NCBI GenBank assembly: GCA_946479475.1
Contig: CAMLGG010000318.1
Span: forward strand, 1-5,679
From: an uncultured Ideonella sp.
Lineage (GTDB): Bacteria; Pseudomonadota; Gammaproteobacteria; Burkholderiales; Burkholderiaceae
DNA: 5,679 nucleotides
Direction: 5' to 3'
Shown here: positions 1 to 5,679 of the stretch, piece after piece
Layout: every line of letters begins with the position of its first letter
Position numbering within the stretch: the first letter of the stretch is position 1
Translations under genes and position numbers: made by a program
The notes under the pieces: model-generated
What the model was told of the DNA's origin: nothing
Database searches by the model: none
Seen by the model: only the letters and a program-made list of their open reading frames with translations

Positions 1-54
1 GCGTACGAGGTCCTGTCCGACGCCAGCAAGCGCGCGGCCTACGACCAGTACGGC
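1..54 (+). CDS. dnaJ: Partial J-domain (DnaJ-like) fragment, both ends missing
   Basis: Read in frame from base 1, this stretch encodes AYEVLSD, three further residues, then RAAYDQYG. This is the helix III/IV signature of the J-domain of DnaJ/Hsp40 co-chaperones, which stimulate DnaK ATP hydrolysis. The HPD motif and helices I-II would lie before the window, and the Gly/Phe and zinc-finger regions that should follow are absent. After about base 54 the sequence becomes the antisense of a histidine kinase. The frame stays open for over 4 kb afterwards, but only as a shadow of genes on the other strand. The wording matches housekeeping DnaJ closely, though a CbpA-type or other J-protein cannot be excluded from 18 residues. 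The fragment cannot be a working gene as joined here. Confidence 0.68.
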
Positions 55-2919
55 CTTGCCGTCGTCGCGCACCCGCACCCGAAGCTGCCGCTGGTCGTAG
101 CGGATGTCGACCTCGACCCGCTTCGCCTCGGCGTGCCGCAAGGCGTTGCGCAGCGCCTCCCCCGCGATGCGCAGGGCCTCGTCATGCACGAGAGGATGCA
201 GGGCCTGCGGCGTGCCGTGTCCCTGCACATGCGCCGGTTCGGCATGGCCGCTCTCGGCCGCGAGCTGCCCGGCGAGCGCCCGCAGGTCCTCGGCGAGGTC
301 GTTCGCGCGCGGGGCCGCCGTCCGCAGGCCTTGCACGGTGTCGCGGCCCTCGGTGATGGCCTCGGCAGCCCGGTCGAGGGCGCTGGTGAGGATCTGCTTC
401 GATTCACGCGGCCGATCGGGCAGCAGGTTGGCCGCGGCCTGGAACTGCAGCAGCAACCCATGGAAGTGCTGCAACAGCGTGTCGTGCAGGTCGCGGGCGA
501 TGCGCGTGCGCTCGGCGACGCGGCCCTCCAGCGTCGCCTCGAACTGCCGATGCAAGCGCCGGATTCGCATGTGCAGCCACAGCTGGAATCCGCTCCAGGC
601 CAGGCCGATGAGCAGCGCCGCAGCGCCCACTCGGAACCAGGTCGTCTGGTAGAAGGCCGGCTCGATCGAGAAGTCGAGCTGCGCGCCCTCCTCGTTCCAC
701 ACGCCGCTGTTGTTCGCGGCCTTCACCCGGAAGCGATAGTTTCCCGGCGCCAGGTTCGTGTAGCTCGCCAGGCGCCTGTCGACCACCTCCTGCCAGTCGG
801 TGTCGTGGCCTTCGAGCCGGTAGCGGAAACGGGTGCTCTTCGGGTCGGCGAAGGTGAGCGCCACGAACTCGATGGCGACGTCGCGCACCAGCGGCGGCAG
901 CTGCAGGCCGTTCACGACGGCATGAGGCTTGTGATCGGCGACGAGGGACTCGATGTGCACCGGCGGGGGCACCGGGTTGGAGGGCATGTGCAGCGGGTCG
1001 AACACCTGCACGTCGGCCACCCCGGTGGACCAGATCCGACCGTCCGCGCTCTTCGCCACGGCCGGGTTGTAGTAGGTCGGCGCCTCCAGCTGCCGCGGGA
1101 CGCCGTCGGCCCCGCCCCACACCTTCGTCGCCACGCGTCGGGCCGGATCGGCAATCCAGGCCGCCAGCTCCTCGCGAGCGACCCGCACCAGGCCGCAGAC
1201 CGTGTACATCCACAGCGAGCCGCCGTCGTCCAGGATCGACCAGTGGACCCCGTTGCAGGGCAGGCCATTGGCAACCGAGAGCGTCGTGACCCGGCCATCC
1301 TTGATCCGCCCCAGGCCGGCCGATCCGGTGGCCAGCCAAACCGCCCCGTCGTCATCGAGCCGCAGGTTGCCGACATGGCTTTCGCCCAGCCCCTGCGCGG
1401 CCCCGAACGTCGCCTCGACCTGGCCGTCCCTGACGTACGACACCCCGCTGCGGTCCCAGAAGGCCAGCCACACGCCTGCCCGGTCGGCGACGATGCCATG
1501 GGCGGGCTCCCGGCGACCCAGGCGGGCCCACTCGATGTTCTCGACCAGCCGGCCCCGGTGCAGGCGGGCCAGGCCCTTGTTCCCCGACAGCCAGAGGTTG
1601 CCCTGTGCATCTCCGGCCATGGCGTGGATCTCGAGGCTGGGCCCGGCATCGACCGCCACGAAGCGGTCGTTCGCGAAATAGGCCAGTCCCCCGGCCGTGC
1701 TCACCCACAGGCGTCCTTCGGCGTCCTGGTACTGGGACTGCACCTTGGCATGGGGCAGGCCCTGGCGCACGCCGTAGACCAGCGGACGGCCGTCCTTCCA
1801 CCGTGCCAGGCCATCGCTGGTGGCCACCCACATGCTGCCGTCCTTCGTGGCCACGATGGACCTCGTCAACTCGTGGGGCAGGCCCTGCCGGGTCGAAAGG
1901 CTGGTGACCGGCAGCTTGCGGAAGCGGTCCAGGCCCTTGTGGCTGCCGTACCAGACGTTGCCCTCGCGATCCTCGAACAGGCTGCAGCTGATGTTGCCGG
2001 ACAGCCCCTCAGCCCGCGTGAAGGTGTCTGCCAGGCCGTCCTTCACGTGGATGAGGCCCTGGCCCTCGGTGCCTATCCACAGCCCGCCGTCGCGGTCGCG
2101 CAGCAGCTTGTTCGACCCGACCTCGGCGTCCGGGAGCCATTCATCGGGCTTGTCGGCGCGTCGGAACCGATGGGGCACGAGCCGGTCGCCGGCCAGCTGC
2201 CTGAGCCCCCCGCCCGCGACGCCGGCCAGGAGCTGGCCATCGACTGTCGTGGTGAGGTCTCCCACGCGCAGGCCCGGCATCTCATGCCGTTGCGGCGCGC
2301 CGGGACTCCAACGCCAGACGCCGGATTCGGCCCCCACCCACAAGGCGCCCTCGCGGTCTTCCGACAGGCTCCAGACGAAGCCGCCGAAACTGCCCTGCGG
2401 CGGTACCGCGCACCGCACCTGCCCTGCGCGGATGGCGCACAGGCGACCGGGATCCGAAAGCACGCCGGCCCACACCGTCCCGTCGCGGCTTTCGAGCAGC
2501 GAGGTGACGAAACCCCTGTCGATCTGCGGATGGCGGCGGATGAACTCCCGCCCGTTCCAGCTCGACAGGCCGTTGTAGGTGCCTATCCACAGCGTGCCGT
2601 CACGCGAGACGAGCAGGCTGTAGGGGCTGCCTGGCAGCGACTGGCCGTCCGGCGGCTGCCAGCGCATGAACCGAAGGCCATCGAAGCGGAACAGGCCGAA
2701 CGACCCGGCTATCCACAGGTAGCCGTCGGGCGTCTGCGCCATCGCGAAGACCAGCCCCATGTCGGCCCCTTCTCGCGCCGTCCACGAGGTGTGCGCGTAC
2801 TGCGCGGCCTGCAGCGGCGGATCGTGCGCCAGGGCGGCCGGCGCCGAGGCGAGCAGTGCCGATGCCAGGAGCAGGCTGGGCACGAGGAATCCGCGTCCCC
2901 TGCATTCACGACGACCCAC
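55..2919 (-). CDS. Membrane sensor histidine kinase (propeller-Y_Y_Y-HisKA_3-HATPase_c), 3' truncated
   Basis: About 955 residues are visible. The protein is a sensor kinase that should autophosphorylate on His and pass phosphate to a response regulator not seen here. Residues 1-31 form a signal peptide (n-region MGRRECRGRG, hydrophobic core, ALA cleavage site). Residues about 35-670 hold some 13 blade repeats of the two-component-regulator propeller type (LWIGTYNGL, LWIGTEGQGL, VWYGSHKGL, MWVATSDGL, LWVSTAGGL, VWLATGSAGL), enough for two seven-bladed periplasmic propellers. A Y_Y_Y domain follows at about 680-750 (FRYRLEG, NLAPGNYRFRVKA), and one membrane span at about 764-782. The HisKA_3 H-box is ARDLHDTLLQHFHGLLLQFQ, with phospho-acceptor His812. 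The HATPase N-box is EALRNALRHA (Asn925), and the D-box starts VRVRDDGK (952-955). Homology then stops at base 55, where J-domain sequence begins, so the ATP lid and last strands are missing. The GTG start was chosen for its ribosome site and signal peptide; an in-frame ATG at 2982 would spoil the signal peptide. The ligand is unknown. Confidence 0.9.
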
Positions 2920-2925
2920 CGAACA

Positions 2926-2932
2926 TCCCTTT
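2926..2932 (-). promoter_or_regulatory. Ribosome binding site deciding the kinase GTG start
   Basis: On the minus strand AAAGGGA precedes the GTG at 2919-2917 by six bases (TGTTCG). It sits inside the purine-rich run GGAAAGGGA. Together with the well-formed signal peptide that begins right at this GTG, it favours this start over the ATG at 2982 or the internal ATG at 2760, which would cut off the signal peptide. Confidence 0.55.
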
Positions 2933-3135
2933 CCGCCTGGGGGGCTCGCTGGAGCGTATCGCGAAAGGTCCGATGCCGGCATATGGTCAAGCGTGTACCG
3001 GGAGGTCCCGGGGAGCCTCGAGAAAGGCGCAGCAGCCGCCAGCCTAAGCCGCTGCGGGGGAACGGCTCGCGCGCGTCGCCGAATTCAGTCCGTGACCGTG
3101 AAACCTGCCCTGCGCCGGCCGTGCAGATCGCCGCA

Positions 3136-4701
3136 TCAGGCGAAGCGGTCCTTCCAGCGCGCATCCGCCGTTCGCATGGCGCCGGCGAGCGCCTGGACTT
3201 CGTCGGGACCGCAGGCGGCGGCGTGGCGGATGGCCTTGTCGAGGAAGGCTATGCGCTTGAGTTCGATCGAGGCGCTGTAGATCTGCGGCGTGCCGCGCGG
3301 CTGGGTCGAGGAAGCCGGCGTCGATGCGGGCCAGCGCACCACCCTGTGGGCCTCGTGGCGCTCCAGCAGGGTCTGCCCATCGCCGTTGACGGGCAGCAGG
3401 GCATCCTGGCCGCGCGCCGCCATGTAGGCCTGCACGTCGGCGCGCGACTGCGCGTGCTTCATGAAATCCGGCCCCAGCAGCTGGGTGGAGTTCAGCAGCT
3501 CCTGGCCCAGGATGACGGGCGCCGGCGGCGCAGCCGGCCCGGCCGGCCCGCGCCGACGCTCGCCGGCGTCGTGGGCATGGCCGCCGGCATCACTGTCGGC
3601 ATCGCTTTCGACGTCGCTGTCGCTGCGGTGCTCGCCGGTGTCATAGGAGTCATCCTCGCTGCCGATCTCGTCGGGCCTCGCCAGCGCAGCATCGATGTCG
3701 CGAAGTTCGAGCGGCACCGGCATGCCGTTCAGGCGCGCCAGGTGCAGCGGGTCGAAGGTGCCCTTGCCGAACTTGAGCGCCATCGACAGCGCGAAGATCT
3801 TGCAGGAGCGCTGGCTCTTCTGGGCGGGCACCTCGGCCACCAGCAGCGTCCAGTCTGCCGGCAGCCGCAGCTGGTCGGCCAGTTCGGCGACCACGCCAGC
3901 ACGGATGTTCTCCGGCGAAACGAGCGGATTGACCATCAGCACCGATCCACGCGGCCGGGCCTGGCCGGGCACGTGGGCCACCGCCACGTCCAGCGCGACG
4001 CCGTGGGCATCGTTGTCCATCAGGATCCGCCAGCGCCCCGGTCGCGCGTCCTGCATGAACGCGTCCCAGTCCACCGAGCCGAAGCCGCTGCGGTCGGCCG
4101 CCTCGCGGTCGCCCAGGGCGAAGCAGTGGGCGTACACCAGCCGCAGCTGCGGGTCCTCCGCATTGAGCGCGGCAACGACCGAAGGCATGGCCAGCACGTC
4201 GAGCTTGCGCATGGCGTCGGCCTCGTCGTCCGGGCTGGCGCCCTCGGCGTGCAGGTCGGCCGCCGTGCGCCGCAGCTCGGCCAGCCAGTCCACCACCAGG
4301 CGCCGCGCCGCGCCGACGTCGGGCCGTTCGCCCACCGGCAGCCGGACGCTCGGTGCCTCGGGGATGGGCAAGGCAGCCGGCAAGTGCAGCTCGCCGGCCG
4401 CTGGCGACCGATGCGCGGCCACCCGACCCGGCGTGCCGAGCAACTGCGCCCCGGTCAGCTCCAGGGCGGCCCGGTTGTCCAGGAGCAACCTCGGCTGCCT
4501 TGCCCATCGCCAGAGCTCGGCGCGGGCGCGGGTCAACGGCAGCGCGGGGCCGCCCTGCCGGGACGGCAGCCCCTCGGGCGCCGTCGAAGTCCCCGCCTCG
4601 ACGCGCCGTCTCTGCGCGGGCGGCTGCTCGGGGTGATCGTCCGCGGCGCGGACTCTCGTGCCCGGCGAGGGCGGGGAGCGGGTGATGGGGTTCGTCGGCA
4701 T
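3136..4701 (-). CDS. YopJ/HopZ/PopP2-family type III effector acetyltransferase (Peptidase C55 fold), atypical triad
   Basis: The product has 521 residues from the ATG at 4701. Family members are injected into host cells by type III secretion and acetylate Ser/Thr/Lys of host proteins, usually with inositol hexakisphosphate as activator. The N-terminal ~60 residues are rich in Pro, Ser, Thr and Arg (MPTNPITRSPPSPGTRV), as expected of a secretion signal; there is no Sec signal or membrane span. The catalytic region has DNDAHGVALDV with His233, then VLMVNPLV with Asn258 where Glu or Asp is expected, then AQKSQRSCKIFALSMALKF with Cys300. The Asn-Cys distance (42) is close to that of YopJ Glu128-Cys172 (44). 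An acidic Ser/Asp-rich stretch (~residues 347-377) and a Pro/Ala linker follow. The C-terminal family signature is then FMKHAQSR and LLPVNGDGQTLLERHEAHRV (~414-453). A TTG 39 bases upstream (4740) is an alternative start, but neither start has a strong ribosome site. Family assignment is firm; activity and target are unknown. Confidence 0.87.
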   Translation of the reverse strand: MPTNPITRSPPSPGTRVRAADDHPEQPPAQRRRVEAGTSTAPEGLPSRQGGPALPLTRARAELWRWARQPRLLLDNRAALELTGAQLLGTPGRVAAHRSPAAGELHLPAALPIPEAPSVRLPVGERPDVGAARRLVVDWLAELRRTAADLHAEGASPDDEADAMRKLDVLAMPSVVAALNAEDPQLRLVYAHCFALGDREAADRSGFGSVDWDAFMQDARPGRWRILMDNDAHGVALDVAVAHVPGQARPRGSVLMVNPLVSPENIRAGVVAELADQLRLPADWTLLVAEVPAQKSQRSCKIFALSMALKFGKGTFDPLHLARLNGMPVPLELRDIDAALARPDEIGSEDDSYDTGEHRSDSDVESDADSDAGGHAHDAGERRRGPAGPAAPPAPVILGQELLNSTQLLGPDFMKHAQSRADVQAYMAARGQDALLPVNGDGQTLLERHEAHRVVRWPASTPASSTQPRGTPQIYSASIELKRIAFLDKAIRHAAACGPDEVQALAGAMRTADARWKDRFA

Positions 4702-4743
4702 GGCGGGGTCGCAGGTGGTACCGCCGCAGGCTGAAGGCAACTC

Positions 4744-4768
4744 GCGGACGTGTCAGCTGCGGGGCGAA
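4744..4768 (-). promoter_or_regulatory. Imperfect PIP-box-like element upstream of the effector
   Basis: Read on the minus strand, TTCGC, 15 bases, then TCCGC. This matches the plant-inducible promoter box TTCGB-N15-TTCGB, bound by HrpX/HrpB-type regulators in Xanthomonas and Ralstonia, with one mismatch in the second half. The spacing is exactly 15. Against it: the element is only 42 bases from the ATG at 4701, no convincing -10 lies about 30 bases downstream, and such GC-rich pentamers arise by chance. The site is suggestive only. Confidence 0.25.
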
Positions 4769-4870
4769 GGCGATGCGACGCAGCCGAAGTGAAGTGCACG
4801 CCCGCTTGAGTTGGGTCAGAGACCGCGCGCAGGCAGCGGCAGTTCAATCTCTGCATTCACCACTGCGCCT

Positions 4871-4875
4871 GGAGG
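4871..4875 (+). promoter_or_regulatory. Ribosome binding site of the DUF3149 gene
   Basis: GGAGG lies six bases before the ATG at 4882. It is the strongest Shine-Dalgarno sequence in the window and supports translation of this very short gene. Confidence 0.75.
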
Positions 4876-4881
4876 ATTCGA

Positions 4882-5028
4882 ATGCATGCACTGAAGGACC
4901 TCTTCACGAGCGATGTCGGCCTGCTGAGCCTGGCCGTCCTCGCCTTCATGTTCGGCATGGGCGGGTTCTACCTGCGCTACTTCCTCAAGCACATGCACGA
5001 GGACGAGGACAAGCTGCTGCAGCGATGA
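4882..5028 (+). CDS. DUF3149-family small inner-membrane protein (48 aa)
   Basis: The gene encodes 48 residues: N-terminal MHALKDLFTSDVGLLSL, one membrane span at about 12-33 (VGLLSLAVLAFMFGMGG), then a basic and acidic tail (LRYFLKHMHEDEDKLLQR). The DLF-S/T-DVGL start, the GMGGF-LRYF-HMHEDE block and the length match my knowledge of the DUF3149 family, short proteins of unknown function common in Burkholderiales. Topology is probably N-out/C-in or the reverse; this cannot be decided here. A GGAGG site six bases upstream fixes the start. It is transcribed divergently from the effector gene, with 180 bases between the two ATGs, and nothing suggests a shared job. No clear sigma-70 promoter or terminator was found around it. 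Confidence 0.85.
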   Translation: MHALKDLFTSDVGLLSLAVLAFMFGMGGFYLRYFLKHMHEDEDKLLQR

Positions 5029-5107
5029 CGCGGCGCGGCTCGGTGGGCGGCGAGGCCGGCTGCCGTCGGCGACAAGCCCGAAGTCCGGGGCCGCCCGGCC
5101 GGCGAGC

Positions 5108-5131
5108 CGTCATCCCTGACCTTGAATGACG
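5108..5131. repeat. Short inverted repeat in the 260-base gap between small genes
   Basis: CGTCAT and ATGACG form a 6-base-pair inverted repeat around a 12-base loop. It resembles in layout the small dispersed intergenic palindromes (CGTCAT...ATGACG type) of many beta- and gammaproteobacteria, but only one copy is present here. Just before it, CCGGG/CCCGG (5085-5098) could form a 5-bp hairpin, without a T-run. I see no supported gene in 5029-5288. Confidence 0.3.
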
Positions 5132-5254
5132 AGAGGGTGCCGGTCTTGCCGCTGCGAGCGCAGAGGTGGTGGCCGTCGACAGAGACGGCGAGGTCCTCGC
5201 GGGCCGGTTCCGTTGCAGGGCCGCGTCGTCCGGCCTTCCTGGCGAGGAGGAGCC

Positions 5255-5282
5255 TTGAAGGCGCCGGGGCCGGCCTCATAAC
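5255..5282 (+). promoter_or_regulatory. Possible sigma-70 promoter before the 52-aa gene
   Basis: TTGAAG (5255-5260), a 16-base spacer, then CATAAC (5277-5282) gives a passable -35/-10 pair in otherwise GC-rich sequence. The expected transcription start falls at about 5288-5290, on the ATG at 5289, so the message would be leaderless or nearly so. This would fit the lack of a Shine-Dalgarno sequence before that ATG. The call rests on motif inspection only. Confidence 0.3.
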
Positions 5283-5288
5283 GTCCGG

Positions 5289-5447
5289 ATGAACCTGAAC
5301 TGGAAGCGGCCGCTGTTCTACCTGCTGCTGCCCATCCTCGTCTTCCTCGCCTTCGTCGGCTTCCCGCCGCCGTTCGCGCCACCGCACGCCACCCGGCCCG
5401 GCCAGGAGCAGTCGGAGCCGGCGGACAGCGGCCACGATGAGCGTTAA
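5289..5447 (+). CDS. Hypothetical small membrane protein with Pro-rich tail (52 aa)
   Basis: I do not recognise a family. The 52 residues begin MNLNWKRPLFYLLLPILVFL. A short basic head (K6, R7) is followed by one hydrophobic span at about residues 9-25, then a FPPPFAPP proline run and a hydrophilic tail rich in Gln, Glu, Asp and Ser ending in HDER. A positive head, a span and a polar tail suggest an N-in/C-out anchored or exported peptide, by the positive-inside rule. No good ribosome site precedes the ATG; a candidate promoter ends just upstream. The stop is 28 bases before the ATG of the next small gene, so the two could be co-transcribed. The transmembrane pattern argues for a real gene, but the weak start leaves some doubt. 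Confidence 0.55.
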   Translation: MNLNWKRPLFYLLLPILVFLAFVGFPPPFAPPHATRPGQEQSEPADSGHDER

Positions 5448-5466
5448 GCTGGCGGGCACTCCTGTC

Positions 5467-5472
5467 GAGGTG
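5467..5472 (+). promoter_or_regulatory. Ribosome binding site of the 67-aa membrane protein
   Basis: GAGGTG stands three bases before the ATG at 5476 (its GAGG core is five bases away). The in-frame ATG at 5437 lacks such a site and would add 13 polar residues ahead of the hydrophobic segment, so 5476 is preferred. Confidence 0.5.
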
Positions 5473-5475
5473 ACG

Positions 5476-5679
5476 ATGAACGCCCTGCTCCTCTTCGTCG
5501 GCTGGTGCATCCTCTTCGTGCTGGCCTGGCCGGTGGCCCTGCTGGCACTGGTGCTCTTCCCGATCGTCTGGCTGGTCGCCCTGCCCTTCAGGCTGCTGGG
5601 CATTGCGGTCGAAGGCGTGTTCGCATTGTTGAAGGCGCTGCTGTTCCTGCCGGCGCGCATCCTGGGCTACCGGGGTTGA
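5476..5679 (+). CDS. Conserved-looking hypothetical small membrane protein (67 aa)
   Basis: The 67 residues are almost wholly hydrophobic: MNALLLFVGWCILFVLAWPV, then a second run ALLALVLFPIVWLVALPF. After a short Arg-containing turn (PFRLLG), a third amphipathic or membrane segment (IAVEGVFALLKALLFLP) leads to a basic end, ARILGYRG. This gives two to three membrane helices. I recall similar short, unnamed proteins in beta- and gammaproteobacteria, but no function. The in-frame ATG at 5437 overlaps the end of the preceding 52-aa gene; the ATG at 5476 has a GAGGTG site just upstream and starts directly with the hydrophobic helix. The TGA stop is the last codon of the window, so the gene is complete. 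Confidence 0.75.
   Translation: MNALLLFVGWCILFVLAWPVALLALVLFPIVWLVALPFRLLGIAVEGVFALLKALLFLPARILGYRG

Noticed and set aside
404..1831. Several minus-strand frames of 159-311 codons overlapping the kinase.
   Set aside because: They are out-of-phase shadows rich in Arg, Gly and Pro. The true frame runs from 2919 to 55 without a stop and carries all kinase motifs.
2973..2982. Perfect 10-bp palindrome ATGCCGGCAT upstream of the kinase.
   Set aside because: Too short and GC-rich to separate from chance, with no second copy and no known operator match.
2955..2990. TTGACC at 2990-2985 (minus strand) as the -35 of a kinase promoter.
   Set aside because: The only AT-rich -10 candidate, GATACG, lies 24 bases away, too far for sigma-70; at 16-18 bases there is nothing suitable.
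133..4734. A 1533-residue open frame on the + strand spanning most of the window, in frame with the J-domain fragment.
   Set aside because: It is the codon-aligned antisense of the kinase and effector genes, which happen to share the same phase. GC-rich codons rarely give antisense stops. Its translation shows no domain, while the minus-strand frames show clear families.
5029..5258. Short + strand frames between the DUF3149 gene and the 52-aa gene.
   Set aside because: No start codon with a ribosome site, no hydrophobic or domain pattern, and strongly Arg-biased composition typical of shadow frames.
4977..5660. A minus-strand frame of 227 codons opposite the small membrane-protein genes.
   Set aside because: Low-complexity Arg/Ser/Ala translation with no domain. 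The + strand frames here encode clear membrane segments, and one has a good ribosome site.

Overview
The window is GC-rich and reads like a Gram-negative proteobacterium, most likely Burkholderiales. This rests on codon use and on a DUF3149-type small membrane protein, a family I associate mainly with Burkholderiales. The genus cannot be fixed from this sequence.

Layout, left to right. Positions 1 to about 54 on the + strand encode a piece of a DnaJ-type J-domain. It abuts, with no spacer, the broken 3' end of a large minus-strand gene for a membrane sensor histidine kinase. That kinase has a two-component-regulator beta-propeller sensor, a Y_Y_Y domain, one membrane segment, HisKA_3 and HATPase_c, and it starts at about 2919. 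The abrupt join at the window edge looks like a rearrangement or an assembly chimera. A 216-base intergenic region follows. Next is a minus-strand gene (3136-4701) whose product looks like a YopJ/HopZ/PopP2-family type III secreted acetyltransferase. It keeps the His and Cys of the catalytic triad, but has Asn where the family normally has Glu or Asp. The region upstream of it contains an imperfect PIP-box-like element.

On the + strand to the right are three very small membrane-protein genes: a 48-residue DUF3149 protein (4882-5028), a 52-residue single-span protein with a proline-rich tail (5289-5447), and a 67-residue very hydrophobic protein (5476-5679) that ends exactly at the window edge.

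The effector is the most notable gene. It suggests the organism has a type III secretion system and a eukaryotic host, although no secretion, chaperone or hrp regulatory gene is in view. The kinase lies downstream of the effector on the same strand, but the 216-base gap gives no sign of one operon, and a functional link is speculation. The small membrane proteins look like ordinary chromosomal genes, so the effector may be an accessory gene set among core genes.
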